From Minwuia sp. (lineage in GTDB: Bacteria; Pseudomonadota; Alphaproteobacteria; Minwuiales; Minwuiaceae): a stretch of 64,000 nt of DNA. The position numbers and the translations under genes are program-made. Location of the stretch: contig JARGNO010000007.1 in assembly GCA_029213165.1 (NCBI GenBank), positions 1 to 64,000 of the forward strand, in the 5' to 3' direction. The notes beneath the pieces were generated by a model, which had not been told where the DNA came from, did not search any database, and saw only the letters and a program-made list of their open reading frames with translations. This document shows, in pieces, positions 55,485-64,000 of the stretch (positions within the stretch are counted from its first letter, which is position 1; each line of letters opens with the position of its first letter).

Positions 55485-56555
55485 ATGGCAGGCAGGACGG
55501 TGCTGACGCTCATGGTGCTGATCGCTGCATTGGCGATGCAGATCGGGCAGGGGCTGGCAGCGGACGCTGCACTGGAAGCGCGACTGAAGAAGTCCTTCAC
55601 CAACGGCGAATTGCCGGGTCTGCACAGCGCCCTGATCATCCACAGGGGCGAGACCCTGGCGGAAGTCCATTTCCCAGGCGAGGACGAGAGTTGGGGACGG
55701 GCGCTGGGCGTGCGTGCGCATGGCCCGGATACCCTGCACGACCTGCGCTCCGTGACCAAGAGCATCACCAGCCTGCTCTATGGCATTGCCCTGGCGGAGG
55801 GGTTGGTGCCCTCGATCGACCAGCCTGTGATCGGCCAGTTCCCTGAATACGCCGATCTGGCATCCGACCCGGCACGGCAGGCGATCCTGATCCGCCACGT
55901 GCTGTCGATGCGGATGGGTACGGCATGGAACGAGAACCTGCCCTATACCGATCCGCGCAACAGCGAGATTGCCATGGAACTGGCGGATGACAGGTATCGC
56001 TACATCCTGGAACAGCCGCTGGTCAGCACCCCTGGCGAACAGTGGAACTACAGCGGTGGCGCTACGGCGCTGATCGGACGGCTGATTGCGAAGGGGACAG
56101 GCAAGTCGCTGGACGCATACGCGCGGGAGAAGCTCTTCACGCCGCTGGGGATCACGAATTTCGAATGGGTGCGCGGCGCTGACGGGGAACCATCTGCCGC
56201 GTCAGGACTGCGCATGACCGCGCGGGACCTGGCCCGCATCGGCCTGACGATCCAGAACGGGGGGCGGCATTCCGGGCAGCGGATCGTGCCGGAAGACTGG
56301 CTGGCCGAGTCCTTCACGCCACGCGCCAGCCTGCGGTCCGGGCTGCGTTACGGGTTCTTCTGGTGGCTGCATCCGCAGGGTGACCCGCCACTCAGCGTCG
56401 CCGGATTTGGCAATGGTGGTCAACGGCTGTCCGTAGGCACCGCGAACGGCCTGACGGTGGTTGTCCTTGCCGGCAACTACAATGATCCGCAGGCGTGGAA
56501 GGTCCCGGTCAAGGTCCTCGTCGACTTCGCCCTTCCCGCCGTCAGGAGTGAATGA
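55485..56555 (+). CDS. Secreted serine hydrolase, beta-lactamase/penicillin-binding fold
   Basis: This 356-residue protein has a signal peptide and the class C-like SxxK motif in RSVTKSITS, a YSGG element in the YxN place, and a late GFGNGGQ region. It could be an esterase or D-aminopeptidase-type hydrolase; a true beta-lactamase is unlikely given the altered motifs. ATG 55485 is chosen; a GTG at 55473 is possible. It lies 100 bases after the one-carbon operon with no clear link. Confidence 0.85.
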   Translation: MAGRTVLTLMVLIAALAMQIGQGLAADAALEARLKKSFTNGELPGLHSALIIHRGETLAEVHFPGEDESWGRALGVRAHGPDTLHDLRSVTKSITSLLYGIALAEGLVPSIDQPVIGQFPEYADLASDPARQAILIRHVLSMRMGTAWNENLPYTDPRNSEIAMELADDRYRYILEQPLVSTPGEQWNYSGGATALIGRLIAKGTGKSLDAYAREKLFTPLGITNFEWVRGADGEPSAASGLRMTARDLARIGLTIQNGGRHSGQRIVPEDWLAESFTPRASLRSGLRYGFFWWLHPQGDPPLSVAGFGNGGQRLSVGTANGLTVVVLAGNYNDPQAWKVPVKVLVDFALPAVRSE

Positions 56556-56567
56556 GAGCGGTCGGTA

Positions 56568-57995
56568 TCAGGTCGGGTCATCGCCGATCCAGGCGATGCG
56601 CAGGATGTTGGTTGCCCCCGGTGTGCCGAACGGAACACCTGCGGTGATGACCAGCCGTTGACCGGGTTCGGCGAACCTGTCGCGTCGGGCCACATGACAG
56701 GCCTTGTCCACCATGTCGGCGAAGTTCTGGGCGTCCTCCGTCACCGCCGAGTGCACGCCCCAGACAAGTGCCAGCCGCCGCGCGGTCTCGACCCGTGGTG
56801 TCAGGCCCAGGATCGGGGTTGACGGACGCTCCCGCGCTGCGCGGAGGGCCGTGGAGCCTGACGTGGTGTAGGTCACGATCGCGGCGGCCTTGATGGTCTC
56901 GGCCACCTGCCGCGCCGCAGCCGTGATCGCATCGGAAGCGGTGGGTTCCGGAATTGCGTGATCCGCCTCCAGAATGCCGCGATAGTGGTCGTCGCGCTCC
57001 ACGCTGGCGATGACCCGGCTCATGGTCTCCACCGTCAGGATCGGGTGATCGCCCGATGCGGTCTCCGCTGACAGCATCACGGCGTCCGCACCATCGTAGA
57101 CCGCCGTCGCCACATCGGACACCTCGGCCCGCGTCGGGAAGGGGCTGACCACCATGGACTCCAGCATCTGTGTCGCCACGACGACCGTCTTGCCCATGCG
57201 GCGTGCCCGCCGGATCAGCCGTTTCTGCGTTGCCGGAACCTCTTCGACCGGGGTTTCGACGCCCAGATCGCCACGCGCGACCATGATGCCGTCGGCCAGC
57301 TCCAGGATCTCGTCGATATGCTCCACCGCCGCAGGCTTCTCGATCTTTGCCATGATGGCGGCGCGCCCGGCGGCAAGCTTCCGCGCCTCCGCCACGTCAT
57401 CCGGTTGCTGCACGAAGGACAGGGCGATCCAGTCCACGCCCAGGCCTGCGGCGAAATCCAGGTCCTTGCGGTCCTTGTCGGACAGCGCCGCCAGCGGCAG
57501 CACCACATCGGGCAGGTTCAGGCCCTTGCGGTCGCTCAACCTGCCGCCGGTGATGACTTCGGTCTTCGCGCTGGTGCGCCCGCAGTCGACCACCCGCAGC
57601 CGGACCCGTCCGTCATCCAGCAGCAGGTTCGATCCGGCCTCCAGCGCCTTGAAGATCTCCGGATGCGGCAGGGTAGCCCGCTTCTCGGTGCCGGGAATGT
57701 CCTTCATGTCCAGCACGAAGGTCGATCCGGCAGTCAGTTCGACAGACCCCTTGGCGAAGGTGCCGACGCGGAACTTCGGTCCCTGCAGATCGGCGAGCAG
57801 ACCGATGGGGCGGCCACGGGCTTCCTCCAGACTGCGCACAACGCGGTGTCGGCGGCGATGGTCGGCATGGGTGCCATGGCTGAAGTTGAGCCGGAAGACA
57901 TCGACACCGGCATCGAACAGTTCGGCGATCTTGTGCGCCGTCGAACTGGAAGGCCCCAGTGTGGCGAGAATCTTCGTCTGACGTTTACGGTGCAA
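56568..57995 (-). CDS. pyk: Pyruvate kinase
   Basis: This 475-residue enzyme has the family signature around KIEKPAAVEHIDEIL with the catalytic Lys, the metal site VARGDLGVE and SAETASGDHP. It converts phosphoenolpyruvate and ADP to pyruvate and ATP. TTG 57995 is preferred, with AGAGGAG at ideal spacing; ATG 58040 would add 15 residues and lie inside gckA. With TTG it overlaps gckA by 11 bases, so the two are coupled. Confidence 0.93.
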   Translation of the reverse strand: MHRKRQTKILATLGPSSSTAHKIAELFDAGVDVFRLNFSHGTHADHRRRHRVVRSLEEARGRPIGLLADLQGPKFRVGTFAKGSVELTAGSTFVLDMKDIPGTEKRATLPHPEIFKALEAGSNLLLDDGRVRLRVVDCGRTSAKTEVITGGRLSDRKGLNLPDVVLPLAALSDKDRKDLDFAAGLGVDWIALSFVQQPDDVAEARKLAAGRAAIMAKIEKPAAVEHIDEILELADGIMVARGDLGVETPVEEVPATQKRLIRRARRMGKTVVVATQMLESMVVSPFPTRAEVSDVATAVYDGADAVMLSAETASGDHPILTVETMSRVIASVERDDHYRGILEADHAIPEPTASDAITAAARQVAETIKAAAIVTYTTSGSTALRAARERPSTPILGLTPRVETARRLALVWGVHSAVTEDAQNFADMVDKACHVARRDRFAEPGQRLVITAGVPFGTPGATNILRIAWIGDDPT

Positions 57996-59328
57996 GATAC
58001 GGCTCCTCTGGTGGTCGGACGATGATGGCGCGGAAATCATTCACATTCGTGTTGGTCGGGCCGGGGCGGAACAATGCGCCAAGCGCGTCAAGCGCCGGTC
58101 CTGCGTTGTTCGCGGCAAGCTCCGCCGCCGGGTTGCTGTCATGATGCCCGTTCCAGACCGGTTTGTCCGTATCGACGAAAGCCCCTGCTGCATCGCCGAC
58201 GCCATCCAGGCCGTCGGTATCCGCCGCCAGCGCCGTGATGCTCCCGCAGCCGTCGAGGACCAGCGCCAGCGCCAGGGCATATTCCTGGTTCGGGCCGCCT
58301 TGGCCATCGCCCTTCACCGTCACGGTCAGTTCGCCACCCGACAGCAGGATGGAGGGCCGGTCCCGATGCAGCAGCCTGCGTGCCATGTCGCCATGTGCGC
58401 AGGCAACATCGCGCGCCTCACCCTCCAGCCCGTCGCCCAGCATGACCGGCTCCAGCCCCTCCGCCAGCGCCAGTTTCGCCGCGACGTCCAGCGCATCCTG
58501 TGGCCGGGCGATCAGGCGATAGTCAGAGGGGGGCATCGGTGGTGCCGTGAAATCCAGTCTTGCGCGCAGATGCGCCATGACAGCGGCTGGCGGGCGGATG
58601 CCGTAGTGTTCGATCAGCGCGAGCGCATCGCTGGCATGGGACGGGTCAGCGACAGTGGGGCCTGAACCGATGATGGCGGGATCGTCGCCAACGACATCGG
58701 AGATCGCCAGGGTGACCACCCGCGCCGGTGCGGCTGCGCGCGCCAGTCCGCCGCCCTTCACCGCCGAGAGATGCTTGCGGACCGTGTTGATGTGCTGGAT
58801 CGGTGCACCACAGCGCAGAAGGGCCTGTGTCACGGCCTGCTTGTCGGCCAGGGTCAGCGCTTCGGTCGGCGCGGCGCGCATGGCGGAACTGCCGCTGGTC
58901 ACGACGCAGGCCTCCGGCGCCAGTGACAGGCCGTCAGCGGGGGCGGTCAGCAGGGCGGATGCGCCGCCTGACAGCAGACACACGACCAGATCGTCCGGTC
59001 CCAGCCCCCGGACCATGTCCAGAATGCGCCTGGTCGCACGGATACCGCTCTCATCGGGCACCGGGTGCGAAGCCTCGACGACCTCGATCCGGTCGGTCGG
59101 CAGGGAAAAGCCATACCGGGTGATCACCAGGCCGGTCAGATCGTGTTGCCAGGCCGTCTCGAAGGCACTGGCCATGGCTGCGGCTGCCTTCCCCGCGCCG
59201 ACGACAACCGTGCGGCCCTTCGGCGGGTCGGGCAGGTGGTCGGGCACGCAGCGGGCCGGATGCACCCGCGCCACGGCAGCCTGGAACAGCCGCTCCAGCA
59301 GCGCGCGGTCATTGGTCTTGGCGTTCAT
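57985..59328 (-). CDS. gckA: Glycerate 2-kinase (GckA/TtuD, MOFRL family) with a 23-residue insertion
   Basis: This 447-residue protein has the GK-II blocks SGGASALL, NTVRKHLSAVKGGG, DVVGDDPAIIGSGPTV and a C-terminal MOFRL domain (GELTVTVKGDGQGGPNQE). It phosphorylates glycerate to 2-phosphoglycerate, feeding enolase and the pyruvate kinase encoded next. An extra ~23-residue Ala/Ser-rich stretch (residues about 135-157) breaks the usual GLxLADKQAV segment. It diverges from the epimerase gene. Confidence 0.9.
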   Translation of the reverse strand: MNAKTNDRALLERLFQAAVARVHPARCVPDHLPDPPKGRTVVVGAGKAAAAMASAFETAWQHDLTGLVITRYGFSLPTDRIEVVEASHPVPDESGIRATRRILDMVRGLGPDDLVVCLLSGGASALLTAPADGLSLAPEACVVTSGSSAMRAAPTEALTLADKQAVTQALLRCGAPIQHINTVRKHLSAVKGGGLARAAAPARVVTLAISDVVGDDPAIIGSGPTVADPSHASDALALIEHYGIRPPAAVMAHLRARLDFTAPPMPPSDYRLIARPQDALDVAAKLALAEGLEPVMLGDGLEGEARDVACAHGDMARRLLHRDRPSILLSGGELTVTVKGDGQGGPNQEYALALALVLDGCGSITALAADTDGLDGVGDAAGAFVDTDKPVWNGHHDSNPAAELAANNAGPALDALGALFRPGPTNTNVNDFRAIIVRPPEEPYLAP

Positions 59329-59427
59329 GTCTCGCGGGCCATTGCGGTCGGTTGCGGAGTGGACAGAATAGGGAGTGCCGGTATCCGCTGGCAATGGTGG
59401 TACGGACGGGGCGGAAGGTGGAACGGA

Positions 59428-60462
59428 TTGACTGAACAGACCAGGCACGCGCATGCGCCGGAGGAACAGGGAACATTCTTCTGTGTTGACGCCCATACAT
59501 GTGGCAACCCGGTGCGGGTGGTTGCGGGCGGCGTGCCGCCGCTGCGTGGCGGGACCATGATGGCGCGAAGGGCCGACTTCCTGGCCCATCACGACTGGAT
59601 CCGCACCGGGCTGATGTTCGAACCCCGTGGTCACGATGTCATGTCGGGATCGATCCTGATGCCACCGACACGCGATGACTGCGATATCGGCATCCTGTTC
59701 ATCGAGGTTTCAGGCTGCCTGCCCATGTGCGGGCACGGAACCATCGGCACGGTGACGGTCGCGCTGGAACGGCATCTGGTGCAGCCGAAGGTGCCGGGCA
59801 TGCTGTCGCTGGATACGCCTGCGGGGCGGGTTGTCGCCACCTGCGAGATGGATGGGGATCGGGTGAGTTCTGTCAGGATCACCAATGTGCCCGCCTTCCT
59901 GCATTCCCGTGATGTCCCTGTCGACGTGCCGGGTATGGGAGAGGTGACGGTTGATATCGCCTATGGCGGAAACTTCTACGCGATCGTCGAGCCGCAGGCG
60001 GCATTCCGCGACCTATCCGATCATCCGGTGGACTGGCTCGTCACGCAGGGCAATGCCTTGCGGGATGCGCTGAACCGGGCGGTCACGGTCCGCCATCCCG
60101 AAGACCCGGCCATCCAGGGGGTCAGTCACGTGATGTGGACCGGGGAACCGACCGTGGCCGGTGCCGATGCGCGCAACGCGGTCCTTTATGGCAAACGGGC
60201 CATCGACCGCTCCCCCTGCGGTACCGGCACCTCGGCCCGGATGGCACAGCTTCAGGCACGTGGACGCCTGTCGGTCGGTGATGCCTTCGTTCATGAATCG
60301 ATCATTGGCTCGCTGTTTCATGGCCGGGTGGAGGCTGCGGCGGAGGTCGCGGATCGGGCTGCGATCATCCCCTCGGTCAGTGGGACAGCACATGTCACCG
60401 GCTTCAACACCATCATGATCTCGTGTGATGACCCCTATGCCCATGGCTTTCAACTGGCCTGA
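59428..60462 (+). CDS. Proline racemase superfamily, probable 4-hydroxyproline 2-epimerase
   Basis: This 344-residue protein has both catalytic cysteines of the family, in MCGHGTIG and DRSPCGTGTSAR. Cys/Cys supports a racemase or epimerase rather than the Thr-containing dehydratase. The likely substrate is trans-4-hydroxy-L-proline, but no D-hydroxyproline oxidase or dehydratase gene is adjacent. The start is TTG 59428 after GGAAGGTGG; upstream open frame is shadow sequence. Confidence 0.87.
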   Translation: MTEQTRHAHAPEEQGTFFCVDAHTCGNPVRVVAGGVPPLRGGTMMARRADFLAHHDWIRTGLMFEPRGHDVMSGSILMPPTRDDCDIGILFIEVSGCLPMCGHGTIGTVTVALERHLVQPKVPGMLSLDTPAGRVVATCEMDGDRVSSVRITNVPAFLHSRDVPVDVPGMGEVTVDIAYGGNFYAIVEPQAAFRDLSDHPVDWLVTQGNALRDALNRAVTVRHPEDPAIQGVSHVMWTGEPTVAGADARNAVLYGKRAIDRSPCGTGTSARMAQLQARGRLSVGDAFVHESIIGSLFHGRVEAAAEVADRAAIIPSVSGTAHVTGFNTIMISCDDPYAHGFQLA

Positions 60463-60483
60463 TCTGTAAGTGTTTCAGACAGC

Positions 60484-62247
60484 ATGAGCGGGATCAGTAC
60501 ATTCTGGGTGGCGCACGAGACCGGGCAGTCAGCGACCGGCAATCAGATCCGTGTGCAACAGATGGCAATCCTGTCCCGTCGCACCCCGGTGATCTTCATC
60601 GCGGTCGCCGCCAACGCGATGCTGACCGGCGGCATTGCAGGCGCGGTGCAGTTGCCGGAGTTCGCGCTGGTCTGGACGATCATCATGGTAGGCCTCTCGC
60701 TGGCGGGGCTGCTGCGCTGGATCGCGCGACGTCGCAAGCATTCGCCCGAGTTCGTCAGCGAACGCGGTCCCAGGCGCATCGCCATCGCGGCGACGGTGCA
60801 GGGCACGATCTGGGGCGTCGGTTGTTCCATCATGTTTCCGATCATGCCGGGCATGGAGCAGATGCTGATCGGCATCGTGCAGGCCGGCATGGCCGCTGCG
60901 GGCGCATTCATCCTCGCCACACTGCCTGCGGCATCCATTGGCTACACGGTCGGTTGTCTGCTGCCCTTTGCCGTGCGGCTGGCACTGCACGACGATGTGC
61001 TCAGCCTGTCCCTGGCGGCAATGACGCTGATCTACACTGTCGCCCTGCTGGCGACAGCGCGCAGTGTCTATATCTCCTTCGTCGACAGTGTGCGTGGTCG
61101 GGTGGCGACGGAACGGCTGCTGACCGAACTGTCTGCCGCGCGCCAGGATCTGCTGGATGCCATTGCCAGTTCAACCGAGGGCTTTGCCCTGTTCAATTCG
61201 GAGGGCGGGCTGGTGGTGGCCAATGACCGCTTTGCCGAACTGCTGCACCTGAAGCCGGAGGTCGCGCGATCGGGGCGCAGTTACGAGGACCTGCTGAAGG
61301 GAGCGTCCGCGGACATGACGCCTGATTGGATCAACAGTCAGGTCGCCCGGTTCCACGCCTGCGACGGTCAGCAGGTGGTTGCCGTGCCGGATGGGCGCTG
61401 GCTCGGTATCGGGCACCGGCGGGCCGGTCGCGGTGGTGTCGTGACGACACTGGTCGACCTGACAGTGTTCAAGCAGAACGAGGCGGAACTGATCCGCGCC
61501 AAGGTGGCAGCGGAAGCAGCGAATTCCTCGAAATCCGAATTCCTGGCGATGATGAGCCACGAGCTGCGGACGCCGCTCAACGCCATCCTGGGGTTCGCCG
61601 AGATATTCATGAACGAGATGTTCGGCCCCCACAGTGACGAGCGCTACCGGATCTATGCCACCGACATTCACGAGGGCGGGCAGCATCTGTTGCAAGTCAT
61701 CAACAACATCCTCGATCTCTCCAAGGTAGAGGCGGGACGGTTCGAACTGAACCTGGATGACTGCAGTCTGGCCGACCTGGCGGATTCGGTGATCCGGCTG
61801 ATGCAGGCCAAGGTGGATGAGGCGGGGCTGGACCTGAGACTGGATGCCCCGGCGGAACTGGAACCGATCCTGGGCGACCAGCGGGTCATCCGGCAGATGA
61901 TCCTGAACCTTCTGGGCAATGCGATACGGTTCACCGACTCCGGTGGCAAGGTCACGATCTCCATCGCTTCCGAGCCTTCGGGTGACCAGACGCTGACCGT
62001 CAGCGATACGGGGATCGGGATCGCGGCGAAGGACATTCCGCGGGTCCTGGAACCCTTCGGCCAGGCAGACGCGGGTCTTTCACGCAGGCAGGACGGCACC
62101 GGACTGGGCCTGCCGCTGGTGCAGTCCTTCATCGCGCTGCATGGTGGAACCCTTGAACTTCAGTCGGAACCGGGTGTCGGCACGGTGGTGACACTGCGCT
62201 TTCCGGCCGGTGGCGTGACGGACAAGGCGACGGATACCGCTGCCTGA
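60484..62247 (+). CDS. Membrane PAS sensor histidine kinase
   Basis: This 587-residue kinase has about six membrane segments in residues 35-200, a PAS_7-like domain (SSTEGFALFNSEGGLVVAND, about 225-330), HisKA with His359 and a HATPase_c domain (NLLGNAIRF, DTGIGI, GTGLGLPL). It follows the epimerase by 21 bases and could share its transcript. No response regulator is adjacent. It is related in its DHp region to the other three kinases of the window. Confidence 0.9.
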   Translation: MSGISTFWVAHETGQSATGNQIRVQQMAILSRRTPVIFIAVAANAMLTGGIAGAVQLPEFALVWTIIMVGLSLAGLLRWIARRRKHSPEFVSERGPRRIAIAATVQGTIWGVGCSIMFPIMPGMEQMLIGIVQAGMAAAGAFILATLPAASIGYTVGCLLPFAVRLALHDDVLSLSLAAMTLIYTVALLATARSVYISFVDSVRGRVATERLLTELSAARQDLLDAIASSTEGFALFNSEGGLVVANDRFAELLHLKPEVARSGRSYEDLLKGASADMTPDWINSQVARFHACDGQQVVAVPDGRWLGIGHRRAGRGGVVTTLVDLTVFKQNEAELIRAKVAAEAANSSKSEFLAMMSHELRTPLNAILGFAEIFMNEMFGPHSDERYRIYATDIHEGGQHLLQVINNILDLSKVEAGRFELNLDDCSLADLADSVIRLMQAKVDEAGLDLRLDAPAELEPILGDQRVIRQMILNLLGNAIRFTDSGGKVTISIASEPSGDQTLTVSDTGIGIAAKDIPRVLEPFGQADAGLSRRQDGTGLGLPLVQSFIALHGGTLELQSEPGVGTVVTLRFPAGGVTDKATDTAA

Positions 62248-62288
62248 TTGCGGAAATTTTTCCTGAATCACCGATAAAAGTGACCGCG

Positions 62289-62304
62289 TTAACCTCTGGT
62301 TCAC
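62289..62304. promoter_or_regulatory. CtrA-like half-degenerate site upstream of the Sel1 gene
   Basis: TTAA-N7-TTCAC differs by one base from the alphaproteobacterial CtrA consensus TTAA-N7-TTAAC and lies 85-100 bases upstream of the small Sel1 gene. One match is weak evidence. Confidence 0.25.
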
Positions 62305-62388
62305 CCTTCGGATACCTGACGTTAACGGACGCCCGTCCAAGATTTACCCAACGTCAGGCAGAAAGGCCGACTTGAAGGAGGACTAGAA

Positions 62389-62664
62389 ATGGCACGTTAC
62401 GATCCGACAATTCCGAAAGATCTTCTGATCCGCGCGGAGCGTGGTGAACAGGGCGCTCAGTATCTGCTGGGCCTGTACTACGCGACCGAGGATACCAGCG
62501 CCGAGTGCCTGATCCTTGCGCATATGTGGTTCAACATTGCGGCCATTGCCGGTGATGACCGTGCCCGCACGGAGCGCAAGGAACTGGCCGAAATGATGAG
62601 CGCCGCCGAGATCGCCGAGGCCCAGAAACGCGCCCGGGCACAGCTGCAGGCCCAGCGCGACTGA
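62389..62664 (+). CDS. Small Sel1-repeat protein
   Basis: This 91-residue protein has a single Sel1/TPR-like unit (GAQYLLGLYYATED, then LAHMWFNIAAIAGDD) and a long C-terminal helix with AEIAEAQKRA. No signal peptide is seen. AAGGAGG lies nine bases before the ATG, a strong site. Sel1 units mediate protein contacts; the partner is unknown. It stands alone after a 141-base gap. Confidence 0.83.
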   Translation: MARYDPTIPKDLLIRAERGEQGAQYLLGLYYATEDTSAECLILAHMWFNIAAIAGDDRARTERKELAEMMSAAEIAEAQKRARAQLQAQRD

Positions 62665-62694
62665 GACGCTCCGTCGGGTCAGATGCAATCTGAC

Positions 62695-64000
62695 TCAACT
62701 GTCGAACAGTCCGGCCTCCCGCATCGTGCGCAATGCGCCGGTCGTGGCTTCGGCCAGGCGTTCCACATCTTCGGTTCCGGTCGCCGTCGAGACACAGCCC
62801 AGACCGTAGGGCGTCGAATAGATGCCTGATGAAACAAGATGCCTGAACAGGTGTTCGTTCCGCTGCCCCTCCTGCCCCTGCGGATGGGTATCGCGATAGG
62901 TCGTCATCGAACGGCCATGGGTGTGAAACCGGAAGAGTGATCCGCTGCCGGTCACCTGGCCCGGTACATTGGCCACCCGAATGGCTTCCCGCAGGCTCTC
63001 CCGACAGTGCTCCCCCATGCGGTTCAGATCCTCCACCGCATCCTCCGTCCAGTTGGCCATTGCCGCACGTCCCGCCACCATGGTCATCGGATTGGCGTTG
63101 AAGGTGCCGCCATGAGGCAGCCGGGCCTTTGCACCGTCCACCTCGAACACCTGCATCACCTCCCGCCGTCCGGCGATGGCACCCACCGGCAGTCCGCCAC
63201 CGATGATCTTGCCGAGCGACGAAATGTCGGGCCGGATTCCCAGGATTGCGTGGCTGCCGCCATAGGCCTGGCGGAAGGCAATGACCTCATCAAAGATCAG
63301 CAGCGCGCCGGACCGTTCCCGGAACCGTGTCAGCATGTCCAGAAATGCCGCTGTCGGCGGCAGCAACCCGACCTGGGTCGAGACCGGGTCGAACAGCACA
63401 CCCGCCAGCTCATCCGCATGGGCGTCCAGAATGGCCTCCGCCCGTTCCGGGTCGTTGAACGGGATGACCACTACATCCGACAGCACCCCCTGTGGCGTGC
63501 CATGGCTGTAGGGAACGCTGTTCGGCTGTTCCTCCGGGCCCCAGCTTTCCGGCCCGGCACCAAGGGATACCTCCGCGAAGTCATAGGAACCGTGATAGGC
63601 CCCTTCGCACTTCGCGATCTTCGGGCGACCGGTGAAGGCGCGGGCCGCCTTGATTGCGTTCATCACCGCCTCCGATCCCGAATTGCAGAACCGGATCATG
63701 TCGAAGCCATCGACCCGCGCCGTCAGCATCTCCGCGAGTTCGATCTCTGCCTCCGTCGCGAAGGCGAAAGCCGTGCCGCGCGCCACCTGCTCGTGCAGGG
63801 CGGCCACGATATCGGGATGCGAATGACCGTGGATCAGGGAGGTGTAGTTGTTGTTGAAGTCGATCAGTTCATTGCCGTCGACATCGGTGACGCGTGAGCC
63901 AAATCCCTTCTGCACGTAGATCGCATGTGGTGACAGGCGGATGGTGGAGCGGCTGCCGCCGTCGGGCAGTACCGCCATCGCGCGCTGGGTCAGCTTGGCG
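62695..64000 (-). CDS. Class III aminotransferase, glutamate-1-semialdehyde aminomutase-like (5' end outside window)
   Basis: The frame is open from the right edge; an internal ATG at 63978 is preceded by in-frame codons that look family-like, so the start lies beyond 64000. The visible protein has the PLP region with FDEVIAFRQAYGG and the Schiff-base Lys in SSLGKIIGGGLPVGA. Other blocks are RFCNSGSEAVMNAIKAAR and HGGTFNANPMTM. It is HemL-like, but such paralogues often act on other amino acids and no haem genes are near. Confidence 0.87.
   Translation of the reverse strand, partial: AKLTQRAMAVLPDGGSRSTIRLSPHAIYVQKGFGSRVTDVDGNELIDFNNNYTSLIHGHSHPDIVAALHEQVARGTAFAFATEAEIELAEMLTARVDGFDMIRFCNSGSEAVMNAIKAARAFTGRPKIAKCEGAYHGSYDFAEVSLGAGPESWGPEEQPNSVPYSHGTPQGVLSDVVVIPFNDPERAEAILDAHADELAGVLFDPVSTQVGLLPPTAAFLDMLTRFRERSGALLIFDEVIAFRQAYGGSHAILGIRPDISSLGKIIGGGLPVGAIAGRREVMQVFEVDGAKARLPHGGTFNANPMTMVAGRAAMANWTEDAVEDLNRMGEHCRESLREAIRVANVPGQVTGSGSLFRFHTHGRSMTTYRDTHPQGQEGQRNEHLFRHLVSSGIYSTPYGLGCVSTATGTEDVERLAEATTGALRTMREAGLFDS

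Noticed and set aside
55485-56555. Calling the serine hydrolase a beta-lactamase resistance gene
   Set aside because: The SxxK motif is present but the YxN and KTG elements are altered and there is no AmpR-type regulator; a general serine hydrolase is safer.
56568-58040. ATG at 58040 as the pyruvate kinase start
   Set aside because: It lies deep inside gckA with no ribosome site, while TTG 57995 has AGGAG at ideal spacing and gives a family-like N-terminus.
62250-62275. GGAAATTTTTCC after the histidine kinase as a terminator
   Set aside because: The stem is only five A/T-rich pairs around two bases with no following T-run.

Overview
The window is GC-rich, densely packed chromosomal DNA with short intergenic gaps, many 1-23 base gene overlaps and frequent GTG or TTG starts. 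Gene content points to an Alphaproteobacterium, probably of the Rhodospirillales type. The pointers are an MmcB-type DNA-repair protein, PleC/DivJ-like PAS histidine kinases, a cytoplasmic SoeABC-type sulfite dehydrogenase, a GST-queG pair, badHI, and a MTHFR/methyltransferase/ASKHA one-carbon module with a PF13769 'virulence factor' protein. The genus cannot be fixed from sequence alone. No rRNA, tRNA, prophage, insertion sequence or CRISPR array was recognised. The genes at both edges are truncated by the window.

Layout. 0-9 kb: tail of a Pro/Ala-rich coiled-coil protein, a soluble PAS histidine kinase, soeABC (minus strand, start-stop overlaps), a thiolase with a terminator, and a TacA/TacT-like DUF1778-GNAT toxin-antitoxin pair with a palindrome at its promoter. 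9-25.6 kb: a cell-surface polysaccharide region. It has a secreted DUF4962/heparinase-fold lyase diverging from a plus-strand operon (GT4, heparinase II/III, algD-type GDP-mannose 6-dehydrogenase, GT4, VanZ), then mmcB, a 1768-residue RTX protein with carbohydrate-binding-like and DUF4114 modules, and two paralogous small Tat-signal, glycine-rich, two-cysteine proteins. 25.6-40 kb: enoyl-CoA hydratase, TauD-like dioxygenase, UppP, GST-queG, a betaine/homocysteine methyltransferase, two tandem paralogous membrane histidine kinases, a queuosine cluster (VUT transporter and queC behind mutS) and an acyl-CoA ligase. 40-50 kb: an active/inactive M16 peptidase pair, three tandem copies of a palindromic repeat, an SDR diverging from badH-badI (alicyclic ring cleavage), a ThiE/TenI-like protein and YggS (divergent), an orphan Tat-type branched-chain-type binding protein, and a triple-PAS GGDEF diguanylate cyclase. 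50-64 kb: a DUF899 protein, the one-carbon operon (PF13769 protein, MTHFR, methyl-THF:corrinoid methyltransferase, ASKHA/RACE ferredoxin), a serine hydrolase, gckA-pyk, a hydroxyproline-epimerase-like protein, another PAS histidine kinase, a small Sel1 protein and a GSA-aminotransferase-like enzyme.

How they work together. AlgD would supply GDP-mannuronate, two GT4 enzymes would build a glycan, and lyase-fold proteins would trim it. The RTX protein and small Tat peptides may be matrix components, which is inference from proximity only. The one-carbon operon has the methyl-acceptor, MTHFR and corrinoid-reactivation functions but no corrinoid protein or substrate methyltransferase in the window. 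Its methyltransferase and the distant betaine/homocysteine methyltransferase share the same Arg-rich C-terminal ending. Several kinases and one diguanylate cyclase have no adjacent response regulator.
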